NCBI GenBank assembly: GCA_900549645.1
Contig: URPD01000005.1
Span: forward strand, 1-59,636
DNA: 59,636 nt
Direction of reading: 5' to 3'
Source: an uncultured Eubacteriales bacterium
Lineage (GTDB): Bacteria; Bacillota; Clostridia; Oscillospirales; Oscillospiraceae
Under the pieces are notes generated by a model. The model was not told the origin of the DNA and ran no database searches. It saw only the letters and a program-made list of their open reading frames with translations. This document shows positions 8,708 through 17,412 of this stretch, in pieces. The translations under genes and the position numbers were made by a program. The stretch's first letter is position 1. Each line of letters starts with the position of its first letter.

Positions 8708-9490
8708 ATGGAAAATCCAAGCTTTTATCTTGAGGGTGTCGTACACGAAAAAAACGAGCTTCAGGACTTTGAGGGGCCTCTGAGCCTTATCCTGATGCTG
8801 CTGTCCAAAAATAAGATTGAGATACGCGATATCAAGATTTCCGAGATACTTGACCAGTACCTCGAATATCTTGACCAGATGCAGCAGCTCGACCTTGAGA
8901 TTGCCAGCGAGTTCGTGCAGATGGCGTCGCACCTTCTGTATATCAAGACAAAAACGCTGCTCACGCAGGAGGAAGAGGTATCCGAACTCGAAGTCCTCAT
9001 CGCCTCGCTGGAACAGCTCAAAAGCAGGGACACTCTCAGCTCGATCAAGCAGGTGATCCCTCAGCTCAAGGAAGCGTCGGAGCTTGGCCTGCTGTACTTT
9101 TCCAAGCTGCCGGAGCCGCTGCCGAAAACATCAAAGAAATATGAATACCGGCATGAGCCGATCGACCTTTTGAAGGCGCTGTCCAATATATATTCCCGCG
9201 GCGGCCGCATGGCGGAGCCGGAGGAACTGACGCAGGCGGTGCCGAAGCGGATAGTTTACAGCGTGCGCGACAAGAGCCGCCAGATAATCGACCTGCTTCG
9301 CAGCGGCAGCGTGTACCTGACGGAGCTGTATTCCACCTGCCGGAGCCGCAGTGAGATCGTCGCAACCTTCATCTCCGTGCTGGAGCTTTGCAGCATGGGC
9401 AGCATACACATTGACCGCGCGGATGAGGGCTACTCTCTGAGCTTCACGGGCGGCGACGTGGACGAGATAATCGAAAAGATAGTTGAGTGA
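8708..9490 (+). CDS. scpA: Segregation and condensation protein A
   Basis: ScpA is the kleisin that bridges SMC heads in the bacterial condensin complex. The 260-residue protein has the kleisin N-terminal pattern LQDFEGPLSLILMLL followed by KIEIRDIKISEI, which contacts the SMC neck, and a C-terminal winged-helix region that contacts the SMC head. Length is typical. It is followed directly by scpB, its obligate partner. Confidence 0.95.
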   Translation: MENPSFYLEGVVHEKNELQDFEGPLSLILMLLSKNKIEIRDIKISEILDQYLEYLDQMQQLDLEIASEFVQMASHLLYIKTKTLLTQEEEVSELEVLIASLEQLKSRDTLSSIKQVIPQLKEASELGLLYFSKLPEPLPKTSKKYEYRHEPIDLLKALSNIYSRGGRMAEPEELTQAVPKRIVYSVRDKSRQIIDLLRSGSVYLTELYSTCRSRSEIVATFISVLELCSMGSIHIDRADEGYSLSFTGGDVDEIIEKIVE

Positions 9491-9494
9491 ATTT

Positions 9495-10109
9495 ATGGAT
9501 ATTTCAGCGGCCATAGAGGCCATACTTTTTGCGGCGGGGGAGAGCGTGCCGGTCGCGCGCCTTTCGCTGGTGCTCGGAGCGGACGAGAAGGAGATAAGTC
9601 TCTGCGCCGCCGAGCTTGCGGAAAAATACGAGCGCGAGCAGCGCGGCATGAGAATACTGCGGCTGGAGGACAAGCTCCAGATGTGCTCCGCGCCGGAGTA
9701 CGCCGCGTTTATTACAAAAACTTTGGAGCAGCGCAAGCCGCCGATGCTGTCCCAGCCCGCGCTGGAGACGCTTGCGGTCGTCGCCTATTTCCAGCCCGTC
9801 ACGAGGGCGTATGTGGATCAGGTGCGCGGCGTTGACAGCTCCTATACGGTCAGTGCGCTGACGGAACGCGGACTTATCGAGGTCTGCGGCAGACTCGACG
9901 TGCCGGGCAGACCCTCGCTTTTCAGGACAACGGACGTCTTCCTGCGCACTATGGGCATCACCAAGCTCGACGAGCTGCCGCCGCTGCCGGATATGAGCAG
10001 CAGCGAGGGCATCGAGAAGCTTCAGCAGGCGATAGACGAGATAAAGAACGCACAGAATCGGGATCAGATGACCATCAGCGAGATAACGGAGTCGGAAACC
10101 AAGGAGTGA
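9495..10109 (+). CDS. scpB: Segregation and condensation protein B
   Basis: ScpB dimers bind the middle of ScpA in the SMC-ScpAB complex. The protein begins IEAILFAAGESV, and carries the family hallmark QPALETLAVVAYFQPVTR near residue 87 followed by RGVDSSYTV, which form the second winged helix. The ATG at 9495 gives 204 residues; a TTG at 9483 is possible but overlaps scpA. The C-terminal 35 residues form a charged helix. It lies 4 bp after scpA and is translationally linked to it. Confidence 0.94.
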   Translation: MDISAAIEAILFAAGESVPVARLSLVLGADEKEISLCAAELAEKYEREQRGMRILRLEDKLQMCSAPEYAAFITKTLEQRKPPMLSQPALETLAVVAYFQPVTRAYVDQVRGVDSSYTVSALTERGLIEVCGRLDVPGRPSLFRTTDVFLRTMGITKLDELPPLPDMSSSEGIEKLQQAIDEIKNAQNRDQMTISEITESETKE

Positions 10110-10114
10110 TGTAG

Positions 10115-10885
10115 TTGGCAGTTCTCCATATTTTAGGCGTGATACTGAAGATACTCGGCATAGCGGTGCTGTCCGTGATAGGGCTGGTCATCCTGCTTAT
10201 CCTGCTGGTGTCTCTGGTGCGGGTAGGGATAGACGCCGAGTATATCGGCGGAAGCCTCAAGGCGTCGGCAAAGGTCTGCGGCAAGCTTATCGAGGTCTAT
10301 CCGAACAGTCCGCTGTTTGAAAAACTGAAAAACAGGCACAAAAAAGAGAAGCCGAAGGAAGAGGCTCCGCCGCCCGCGGAGACGCGGCCGAAAGAGGAAA
10401 AGCCTAAAAAGCGGCTGAAGCTGAACTTATCGCGCGACGAGCTGCTTGCGCTGGCGAAAAAGGCGCTGCACGGCGTGGGGCATATCCTCACAATAAGAGT
10501 CGACCGCTTCATGCTGCACTATACAGCGGCGGGGGATGACCCGTACGATACCGCGCTTATCTACGGCTATGTCAACGGCGCGCTGTCGTCGCTCGCTCCG
10601 CTGTGCCGGAAAAAATTCAAGGTGCGCGACGCCGATGTCCGTACAGACGTGGATTTTACAGCGGACAGTATGAACATTGATTTTGCCATCGCGGTGACGA
10701 TGCGCATCGGCCAGATATTCGAGGGGCTGTTTATTATAGCCTTCGGCGCGCTGGGTATAATTATTAAAAACAAACGCAGGCTTGCGCGGGAAAAGCGCGC
10801 CGGCGCGGCAGATACAAACGGCGAAGAAATAAAACAGATAGAAGAAAATACACAGGCAGAGGAAAGGATGAACGAAAATGGATAA
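10115..10885 (+). CDS. DUF2953 membrane-anchored protein
   Basis: This 256-residue protein has one N-terminal membrane helix (about 5-32), a highly charged Lys/Glu/Pro linker (about 70-105) and a C-terminal DUF2953-like region with a second hydrophobic segment near 205-220. The family is found in spore-formers next to ytfJ (gerW), as here; no biochemical role is established. A TTG start at 10115 is used because AGGAG lies 8 nt upstream and no ATG occurs before the membrane helix. It overlaps gerW by 8 nt, which suggests translational coupling. Confidence 0.8.
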   Translation: MAVLHILGVILKILGIAVLSVIGLVILLILLVSLVRVGIDAEYIGGSLKASAKVCGKLIEVYPNSPLFEKLKNRHKKEKPKEEAPPPAETRPKEEKPKKRLKLNLSRDELLALAKKALHGVGHILTIRVDRFMLHYTAAGDDPYDTALIYGYVNGALSSLAPLCRKKFKVRDADVRTDVDFTADSMNIDFAIAVTMRIGQIFEGLFIIAFGALGIIIKNKRRLAREKRAGAADTNGEEIKQIEENTQAEERMNENG

Positions 10886-11258
10886 CAACCCTATCGGCGA
10901 ACTCATGCAGAACACAATGGAGAGTGTGAAAAACATTCTCAAGGTGGACACGGTCGTCGGCGACCCTATCTATACCCCCGACGGGATTACTCTGGTTCCC
11001 ATCTCTAAGATCAGCGTAGGCTTCGGCGGCGGCGGAGTGGAGCTTGGCTCCAAGAAGGCCGACGGCAGCAGACCCTACGGCGGCGGCAATGCGACCGGCG
11101 TGAAGATCGAGCCGATGGGCTTCCTCGTTATCAAAGAGGGCAACATCCGCATGATAAACGTCACTCCCCCTGCCAGCAATACTGTTGACCGCATAATCGA
11201 CCTCGTACCGCAGGTTATCGACCGCGTTGACAGCTTTATCGAGAAGCAGAAGGGCTGA
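10878..11258 (+). CDS. gerW: GerW family sporulation protein (YtfJ)
   Basis: A 126-residue protein of the GerW/YtfJ family. In Bacillus subtilis the member is made in the forespore and is needed for normal lysozyme-triggered germination. Visible hallmarks are the N-terminal helix with VKNILKVDTVVGDPI, the glycine-rich VGFGGGG segment near residue 49, a second Gly-rich turn PYGGGNATG and the C-terminal amphipathic helix. Its presence suggests a sporulating ancestry but does not prove that this organism forms spores. AAAGGATG overlaps the end of the DUF2953 gene. Confidence 0.93.
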   Translation: MDNNPIGELMQNTMESVKNILKVDTVVGDPIYTPDGITLVPISKISVGFGGGGVELGSKKADGSRPYGGGNATGVKIEPMGFLVIKEGNIRMINVTPPASNTVDRIIDLVPQVIDRVDSFIEKQKG

Positions 11259-11290
11259 GACATAGCATAAGCTGAAAGGCAAATGTCAAT

Positions 11291-11330
11291 AATAAGCACT
11301 GCCCAAAATCTTTCAAGGGTGGTGCTTATT
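11291..11330 (+). promoter_or_regulatory. Hairpin over the RBS and start of the carboxypeptidase gene
   Basis: Bases 11291-11304 pair with 11317-11330 in a 14-bp stem (two G-U pairs when read as RNA) around a 12-nt loop. The right arm contains most of the AAGGGTGG Shine-Dalgarno and the first two bases of the TTG start at 11329. No T-run follows, so translation control fits better than termination. Confidence 0.55.
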
Positions 11331-12420
11331 GTTGAAAAGAAGTATTTTTATAGTTATTGCAGCGCTGTTTGCAGCATTTTCCGCAAGGGCGTACGCAGTG
11401 TCGGACGCGCCGGACATTAGCGCCGCGAGCGCGATAGTCATGCACTCCGGTGGCGAAGTGATATATGAAAAGAACGCCGACGCGCAGTCGCTCATCGCCA
11501 GTACAACGAAGCTGATGACCGCCATCGTTGCTATCGAGAACTGCGGGCTTGACGATGAGCTGGAGGTCGGCGCGGATTCGTGCAGCATCGAAGGCTCGTC
11601 GATGTACCTGCATCCGGGGCAGTGCGTCACGGTGGAGGATCTGCTGTATGGGCTGCTGCTCGTCTCCGGCAACGACGCGGCGGACGCGCTTGCGAGATAT
11701 ACCGCGGGCAGTGTTGAGGATTTTGCCGCGCTTATGAACGAGAAGGCGCAGAGCCTCGGCATGACGAACTCCTCCTTTTCAAATCCGCACGGGCTTGACG
11801 CTGAGGATCACTATTCTACCGCGCGCGACATGGCCGTGCTGATGGACTACTGTATGCGCAATGAGGACTTTGCCCGAATCATATCCGCCTCGTCGCGGCA
11901 GGTGGGCGAGCAGTGCTATTATAACCATAATAAGCTGCTCTGGCGCTGTGACGGCTGCGTAGGCGGGAAAACCGGCTATACACTCGCCGCGGGGCGCTGC
12001 TTAGTGAGTTGCTGTGAGCGGGACGGGACGCGGTTCATCTGCGTCACACTGTCCGATCCTGACGACTGGAACGACCACTGCAAGCTATACGACTGGGCGT
12101 TCTCGCAGTATTCCGACCGCAGTCCGCTGAACGAGGGTGCGCTGCCGGAAGTGCCGGTGACGTCGGGAACCGAAAGCGCGGCCACCGTCCGCCCAGCGGA
12201 GGAGCTTTCGCTGTTCCTGCCGCGCGACGCGGAGCTTAAAGTGAGATACGAGCTTCCGCGCTTTGTATTCGCGCCGGTAAAAATGGGCGAGCACGCGGGG
12301 CGCTACGAGATCGAGTATAACGGCGAGGTTATCGCGGACGGTGAGCTTGTCTACGCCGCCGACGTGCCGCGCCTTGCGAAAACTTATAGCTATCTACACC
12401 TACGATTGGAGCTTGCATAA
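11329..12420 (+). CDS. D-alanyl-D-alanine carboxypeptidase (DacF-like PBP)
   Basis: A 363-residue S11-family penicillin-binding protein that trims the terminal D-Ala of peptidoglycan stem peptides outside the cell. An N-terminal signal peptide ends near AYA at residue 23. The three active-site motifs are in order: SxxK as STTK near residue 62, SGN near 119 and KTG near 213. The C-terminal region (about 280-360) matches the PBP5 beta-rich domain, but no final amphipathic anchor helix is evident. The TTG-TTG start lies within a hairpin. Next to gerW and scpAB, a role in spore cortex like DacF is plausible but unproven. Confidence 0.9.
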   Translation: MLKRSIFIVIAALFAAFSARAYAVSDAPDISAASAIVMHSGGEVIYEKNADAQSLIASTTKLMTAIVAIENCGLDDELEVGADSCSIEGSSMYLHPGQCVTVEDLLYGLLLVSGNDAADALARYTAGSVEDFAALMNEKAQSLGMTNSSFSNPHGLDAEDHYSTARDMAVLMDYCMRNEDFARIISASSRQVGEQCYYNHNKLLWRCDGCVGGKTGYTLAAGRCLVSCCERDGTRFICVTLSDPDDWNDHCKLYDWAFSQYSDRSPLNEGALPEVPVTSGTESAATVRPAEELSLFLPRDAELKVRYELPRFVFAPVKMGEHAGRYEIEYNGEVIADGELVYAADVPRLAKTYSYLHLRLELA

Positions 12421-13124
12421 TGCAGGAGAGACTTCAGAAGATAATCTCTGCCTCCGGGCTTATGTCCCGCAGAGCCGCCGAGGAATGTATAAAGGCCGGG
12501 CGCGTCAGCGTCAACGGCGCGGCGGCAATCCTCGGCATGAGCGCGGACGCGGAGACGGACAATATACTGGTGGACGGCAGGCCGCTGCCCACCGCCGGGG
12601 AAAAGCTGTACATAATGCTCAACAAGCCCAAGGGCTATGTCACAACTCTGCATGACGAGAAGGAGCGCCGCTGCATAACGGAGCTTCTGAGCGGGCTACA
12701 TACGCGGGTGTACCCCGTCGGACGGCTCGACATGTATTCCGAGGGACTTCTGATATGCACGAATGACGGCGAGTTTGCAAACCGGCTCATGCACCCGTCG
12801 CACGAGGTCGAGAAATGCTACCTCACATGGGTGCAGGGCGAGGACGTGGGCGAAGCCGTGGAGTATCTGCGCTGCCCGATGGAGATAGACGGATACATGA
12901 CGCGCGGCGCGGATGTAGATATCATATCGCTGATACCGGGCGGCGCGGAGCTTGCCATAACGATACATGAGGGGCGCAACCGGCAGGTCAGAAAAATGTG
13001 CGCCGCCGTCGGACTCAGGGTCACGAAGCTTCGCCGCGTGCGCGAGGGCAGCGTTGAACTCGGAGACCTCCCGGTAGGGAAATGGCGCAGTCTGACCGCG
13101 GATGAGATAGCCTCGTTCGGCTGA
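12420..13124 (+). CDS. rluB: 23S rRNA pseudouridine synthase, RluB/RsuA family
   Basis: This enzyme isomerises a uridine of ribosomal RNA to pseudouridine. The 234-residue protein has an N-terminal S4 RNA-binding domain (about 1-60) and the catalytic domain with Asp in GRLDMYSEGLL near residue 104. The RNRQVRKM segment near 190 is characteristic of the RsuA/RluB/RluE/RluF branch. RluB specificity is the usual one in this position in Bacillota but is not provable here. The ATG at 12420 overlaps the last base of the upstream TAA. Confidence 0.9.
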   Translation: MQERLQKIISASGLMSRRAAEECIKAGRVSVNGAAAILGMSADAETDNILVDGRPLPTAGEKLYIMLNKPKGYVTTLHDEKERRCITELLSGLHTRVYPVGRLDMYSEGLLICTNDGEFANRLMHPSHEVEKCYLTWVQGEDVGEAVEYLRCPMEIDGYMTRGADVDIISLIPGGAELAITIHEGRNRQVRKMCAAVGLRVTKLRRVREGSVELGDLPVGKWRSLTADEIASFG

Positions 13125-13147
13125 TAAAAATTCCGGAGAAGAACATA

Positions 13148-14404
13148 ATGGAGCATAATAAGAAAATTGCCGAGGCGGAGTTGGTTGTCATCGGCGGAGG
13201 CCCCGCGGGCATGATGTGCGCGGCGACGGCGGCGGAGCGCGGTATGCGCGTGATACTGCTGGAGCCGAACCGCCAGCTTGGCCGCAAGCTGCGCATCACC
13301 GGCAAGGGAAGATGCAACGTCACAAATAATTGCGATATCAAGGCGTTTATGGAGAATATCCCCGGCGACGGGAGATTTTTGTACTCGGCGCTGAATCGCC
13401 TGTCCCCGACGCAGACCATGGAGCTTTTCGAGTCGCACGGGCTGAAGCTCAAGACCGAGCGCGGGAACCGCGTGTTCCCGGTGTCCGACAATGCGAACGA
13501 CGTCGCGGGGACGATGACGCACTGGTGCGAGCGTGCGGGCGTACGCGTCATGCATACCCACGCCAAGGGAATTCGGATAGAGGACGGCATGGTCACTGGC
13601 GTTCCGACCGACGAAGGGATGATTGACTGCCGCGCGGCGGCGGTATGCACGGGCGGCCTGTCCTACCCGCTGACGGGTTCTACCGGCGACGGCTATAAAT
13701 TTGCCCGCAGCGCGGGGCACAGCGTCGATACGCCGTGGCCGTCGCTCGTCCCGCTTGAAAGCGACGACGATTACTGCGCAGAAATGCAGGGCTTCGCGCT
13801 CAAAAACGTGACGCTCTCGGCATATGAGGATGACGTGCTGATATACCGCGAGCTTGGCGAGATGCTGTTCACGCACTTCGGCGTTTCAGGGCCGCTGGTG
13901 CTGTCGGCAAGCTCGCACATGCGGAATATGAGCAAGGCGAAATACCGGCTTGAGATCGACCTCAAACCCGCGCTTGACGAGAAAAAGCTCGACGCGCGCA
14001 TCCTGCGCGACTTTGAGAAGTACGCGAACAAGGAGTTCAAAAATTCGCTCACAGACCTTGCGGGCAAGTCGATGATACCTGTGCTTATCAGGTTGTCGGG
14101 CATCCCGGAGGACACCAAGGTCAACTCCATAACCCGCGAGCAGCGGCATCGCCTGCTGCATTTATTCAAGGCGTTCCCTGTGTCCATCACCGGTACGCGC
14201 CCGATCGACGAGGCCATCGTCACGGCGGGCGGCGTGAGTACGAAGGAAGTAAACCCGCGCAATATGGAGTCAAAGCTGGTTGACGGCCTGTACTTCGCGG
14301 GCGAGGTGCTGAACATTGACGGATATACGGGCGGGTTCAACCTGCAAATCGCGTGGTCAACCGGCTATGTAGCCGGAAAATCTATACTTAAGGACGAATT
14401 CTGA
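13148..14404 (+). CDS. BaiN/HI0933-like FAD-dependent oxidoreductase
   Basis: A 418-residue flavoprotein. The N-terminal dinucleotide-binding loop is IGGGPAGMMC near residue 15, and the FAD is closed off by GGVSTKEV (about 358) and the C-terminal YTGGFNLQIAWSTG segment, which are typical of the HI0933/BaiN family. Family members are annotated as NAD(P)/FAD oxidoreductases; one clostridial relative acts in bile-acid dehydroxylation, but the widespread rluB-linked copy seen here is a different, uncharacterised housekeeping branch, so no bile-acid role is claimed. It overlaps cmk by one base (TGATG). Confidence 0.88.
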   Translation: MEHNKKIAEAELVVIGGGPAGMMCAATAAERGMRVILLEPNRQLGRKLRITGKGRCNVTNNCDIKAFMENIPGDGRFLYSALNRLSPTQTMELFESHGLKLKTERGNRVFPVSDNANDVAGTMTHWCERAGVRVMHTHAKGIRIEDGMVTGVPTDEGMIDCRAAAVCTGGLSYPLTGSTGDGYKFARSAGHSVDTPWPSLVPLESDDDYCAEMQGFALKNVTLSAYEDDVLIYRELGEMLFTHFGVSGPLVLSASSHMRNMSKAKYRLEIDLKPALDEKKLDARILRDFEKYANKEFKNSLTDLAGKSMIPVLIRLSGIPEDTKVNSITREQRHRLLHLFKAFPVSITGTRPIDEAIVTAGGVSTKEVNPRNMESKLVDGLYFAGEVLNIDGYTGGFNLQIAWSTGYVAGKSILKDEF

Positions 14405-15084
14405 TGAACGGATTTAATTCAATCGCCATAGACGGCCCCGCCGGAGCGGGAAAGAGCAGCCTTGCGCGCCGTCTTTCAAAGGAGCTTGGGTACATTTATG
14501 TCGATACCGGCGCGATATACCGCAGTGTCGGCCTTGCGGCGCACCGCCGCGGACTCGATACGAAGGACGAGACCGCTGTCTCGGCGATGCTGCCGGAGAT
14601 AAACATAGAGATACGCTATAATGACGAGGGCGAGCAGAGAATGTTCCTCGACGGGGAGGACGTGTCCGCCGAGATACGCCTGCCGGAGATATCCATCTGC
14701 GCCTCGAACGTCTCGGCGATGCCCGCCGTGCGCGTATATCTGCTGGAGATGCAGCGCCGCATGGCGCGGGCGCATAACGTCATCATGGACGGGCGCGATA
14801 TAGGCACTGTCGTCCTGCCGGACGCGGAGCTGAAAATCTTCCTGACCGCGAGCGCCGCCGCCCGTGCACAGCGCCGCCTGCTGGAGCTTCAGGGCAAGGG
14901 CGTCAAGGCCGACTATGACGAGGTTCTGCGCGATATAGAATACCGCGACAAGCAGGACACCAGCCGCGCGGCTGCGCCGCTCAAGGCGGCGGATGACGCC
15001 GTACGCGTCGATACGAGCGATATTGATTTTGAACAGAGCGCGGCGCTCCTGCGGAGCATCGTGCGGGAGCGGCTGGGCATATGA
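14404..15084 (+). CDS. cmk: Cytidylate kinase
   Basis: CMP/dCMP kinase of the nucleotide salvage and lipid CDP pathways. The 226-residue protein has the P-loop GPAGAGKSS near residue 13, the CMP-binding segment around YVDTGAIYR and the conserved DGRDIGTVVLPDA near 129. It overlaps upstream and downstream genes (TGATG and ATGA junctions), so translation of the block is coupled. The order cmk-ispH-rpsA is common in Clostridia. Confidence 0.96.
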   Translation: MNGFNSIAIDGPAGAGKSSLARRLSKELGYIYVDTGAIYRSVGLAAHRRGLDTKDETAVSAMLPEINIEIRYNDEGEQRMFLDGEDVSAEIRLPEISICASNVSAMPAVRVYLLEMQRRMARAHNVIMDGRDIGTVVLPDAELKIFLTASAAARAQRRLLELQGKGVKADYDEVLRDIEYRDKQDTSRAAAPLKAADDAVRVDTSDIDFEQSAALLRSIVRERLGI

Positions 15085-17126
15085 AAAAGCTTGTAATCGC
15101 AAAAAGCGCGGGCTTCTGCTTCGGCGTGAGCAGATCCGTGAAGATGGCGGAAGAGCTGCTGAAAAGCGGCGAAAAGTGCAGCAGCCTCGGCGAGCTTATC
15201 CATAATGCCGACGTTGTGAACGAGCTTGCGTCGCGCGGACTGCGGCTCATAGAAGGCCCCGCGGATGCGCGTCCTGGCGAAAAGGTGCTGATCCGCGCGC
15301 ACGGAATAGCCAGAAGCGTGCAGCAGGAGCTGGAGCGCAGCGGCGCTGAGATCGTCGACGCGACCTGCCCGAAGGTGAAGTATATCCATAATATCGTCAG
15401 CGAAGCCGCGGCGGAAGGGCGCTTTGTCATAATTATTGGTATGCGCCGCCATCCTGAGGTCGAGGGCATACGCGGCTGGTGCGGGGAGCATGAGGTGTTT
15501 GAAACGGCGGCGGAGCTTGAATCGTGGCTCAGCCAGAATCCTGATTTTTGGGATAAACCTCTAAGTGTTGTGGTGCAAACGACTCAGACGCACGGTAATT
15601 TTACCGAATGTTGCAATATCCTAAAAAAAAGGTGTACAAATCTGAAAATATCTGATACAATATGTACTGCTACGTCTGCGCGGCAACAGGAGGCTGAAAA
15701 GCTGGCCTCCGAATGTGACGCAATGGTGGTCATCGGCGGAAAGCACAGCGCCAACAGTCTGCACCTTGCCCAGATCTGTTCTGAGCATTGCGGCTGTGTC
15801 CAGTTCATAGAGAAGTGTGATGAACTGGATATGGACAAGGTCACGGACGCGGATACCATCGGGCTTACAGCGGGGGCATCAACGCCGGCGTGGATAATTA
15901 AGGAGGTAAGAAACAAAATGAGCGACGAAATCAAAGTTGAAGAATCCGCAGTCGAGGCCGAAAAGTCCTTCGACGAAATGCTGGAGGAGACTCTCAAAAC
16001 TATATATAATGGAGACAAGGTAACCGGACATGTTGTGGCTATTACCGGTACTGAGATCAGCGTAGACCTCGGCACCAAGTATTCCGGCTTCATTCCCACT
16101 TCCGAGTTCACCGACGACGGCGTCAAGGTCGAAGACGTTGTCAAGGTCGGCGACACCATTGAAGCAGTTGTTGTCAGAGTCAACGATGTTGAAGGCACCG
16201 TTATGCTTTCCAAGAAGCGTCTTGACGCTGCAAAGAGCTGGAACGAGATCGAGGAGGCCGCAGAGTCCGGCGCAGTTCTCGAGGGCGTTGTCTCCGGCGA
16301 GAACAAGGGCGGCGTTGTCGTCAATGTCAAGGGCGTCAGCGTGTTCGTCCCCGCATCCCAGACCGATCTGCCCCGCGAGGCTGAGCTGAGCCAGCTCATC
16401 AAGAAGACCGTTCGCCTCAAGATCACCGAGGTCAACAAGGCCCGCAAGAGAGTTGTCGGCTCCATCCGCCGCGTTGCACAGGCCGAGCGCCGCGAGCGCA
16501 TCGAGTCCATCTGGAACGAGATCGAGGTCGGCAAGAAGTACCACGGCGTCGTCAAGTCCCTGACCAGCTACGGTGCATTCGTCGATATCGGCGGCATTGA
16601 CGGTATGGTTCACGTCTCCGAACTGAGCTGGAGCCGCATCAAGCAGCCCTCCGACGTTCTCTCCGTCGGCGACGAGGTCGATGTCTACGTCATCAGCTTC
16701 GACAAGGAGAAGCGCAAGATCTCCCTTGGCTACAAGGATCCCAACGGCAATCCTTGGACTGTGTTCACCAACACCTATGGTGTCGGCAGCGTTGCAAAGG
16801 TCACCATCGTCAAGCTCATGCCCTTCGGCGCATTCGCGGAAGTCCTGCCCGGCGTTGACGGCCTGATCCACATCTCCCAGATCGCAAACCGCCGCATCGG
16901 CAAGCCTGAGGACGTCCTGACCGTCGGCGATGTCGTTGACGCGAAGATCACCGCTATCGACGATGAGAAACACAAGATCTCCCTGTCCATCCGCGCTCTG
17001 TCCGAGCCCGCACCCGCAGCGGTCGAGGAAGAGGAGGAAGAGGTCGAGGCACCCGCAGATGACGCTCTCGTATACGAAGTCTCCGCTACCGGCGAAGCCA
17101 CCGGCATCGCCCCCGAAGAGGAGTAA
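15081..17126 (+). CDS. ispH: Fused IspH (HMBPP reductase) and S1-domain protein
   Basis: Residues 1-278 are IspH, the 4Fe-4S enzyme that makes IPP and DMAPP in the last step of the MEP pathway; cluster ligands Cys13, Cys96 and Cys195 and the Ser/Asn pocket (SANSLHL, near 229) are present. Residues 280-681 contain four S1 RNA-binding repeats (starting near 313, 395, 481 and 571), like short clostridial ribosomal protein S1, then an acidic tail. The reading frame is open throughout. A strong internal Shine-Dalgarno and ATG at the junction could also give free S1. Overlaps cmk by ATGA; ends at the terminator at 17138. Confidence 0.95.
   Translation: MKKLVIAKSAGFCFGVSRSVKMAEELLKSGEKCSSLGELIHNADVVNELASRGLRLIEGPADARPGEKVLIRAHGIARSVQQELERSGAEIVDATCPKVKYIHNIVSEAAAEGRFVIIIGMRRHPEVEGIRGWCGEHEVFETAAELESWLSQNPDFWDKPLSVVVQTTQTHGNFTECCNILKKRCTNLKISDTICTATSARQQEAEKLASECDAMVVIGGKHSANSLHLAQICSEHCGCVQFIEKCDELDMDKVTDADTIGLTAGASTPAWIIKEVRNKMSDEIKVEESAVEAEKSFDEMLEETLKTIYNGDKVTGHVVAITGTEISVDLGTKYSGFIPTSEFTDDGVKVEDVVKVGDTIEAVVVRVNDVEGTVMLSKKRLDAAKSWNEIEEAAESGAVLEGVVSGENKGGVVVNVKGVSVFVPASQTDLPREAELSQLIKKTVRLKITEVNKARKRVVGSIRRVAQAERRERIESIWNEIEVGKKYHGVVKSLTSYGAFVDIGGIDGMVHVSELSWSRIKQPSDVLSVGDEVDVYVISFDKEKRKISLGYKDPNGNPWTVFTNTYGVGSVAKVTIVKLMPFGAFAEVLPGVDGLIHISQIANRRIGKPEDVLTVGDVVDAKITAIDDEKHKISLSIRALSEPAPAAVEEEEEEVEAPADDALVYEVSATGEATGIAPEEE
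15901..15920 (+). promoter_or_regulatory. Internal ribosome binding site at the IspH/S1 junction
   Basis: AGGAGGT at 15901-15907 stands 10 nt before an in-frame ATG at 15918-15920, inside the fused gene. It is the best Shine-Dalgarno of this block and lies exactly where IspH ends and the S1 part begins, so it can plausibly start a 402-residue separate S1 protein. Confidence 0.7.
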
Positions 17127-17137
17127 TCCAACATACT

Positions 17138-17175
17138 CAAAAGCCTTGGCAGTTAAACTGCCAAGGCTTTTTTTC
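17138..17175 (+). terminator. Terminator after ispH-S1
   Basis: A 15-bp stem (AAAGCCTTGGCAGTT with its complement, minimal loop) followed by seven T. A canonical strong intrinsic terminator 12 bp after the stop. Confidence 0.92.
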
Positions 17176-17215
17176 ACCGCCGAAACTTTGAAAGGATGCA
17201 CACCGCTTAAATCCT

Positions 17216-17310
17216 GCCGTCACTGCCTGCGGCAATCCGCGTCTATGACAGCGTGACGGCTAAGGAGAACGGATTCCCACGTCGCTTCGCTCCTCGGAAT
17301 GACAGAATAG
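17216..17310. repeat. REP-like intergenic palindromic repeat
   Basis: GCCGTCAC (17216-17223) is complementary to GTGACGGC (17253-17260). Directly after it comes GGATTCCCACGTCGCTTCGC...CTCGGAATGAC, a sequence type familiar from interspersed palindromic repeats of gut Clostridia (CGTCATTGCGAGGAGCGAAG family). It codes for nothing recognisable. The gap 17176-17376 holds nothing else I can identify. Confidence 0.6.
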
Positions 17311-17376
17311 TGCTTTGCTCTTCTTCGTACGGGGAGCGGCATGACTGCCGCAAAACGCCCTAGGAATATTATTGAA

Positions 17377-17412
17377 AAAAACAGCGAAGCCGAACCGGCT
17401 TCGCTGTTTTGC
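17377..17412. terminator. Terminator for the hydrolase gene
   Basis: A 12-bp stem (ACAGCGAAGCCG / CGGCTTCGCTGT) with an AAC loop; on the minus strand it follows the hydrolase stop directly and ends in a T-run (A-run 17375-17380 on the plus strand). Confidence 0.85.

Noticed and set aside
13148..14404. Bile-acid dehydroxylation by the BaiN-like protein.
   Set aside because: No bai operon is present; the same family is found in most Clostridia next to rluB and cmk.
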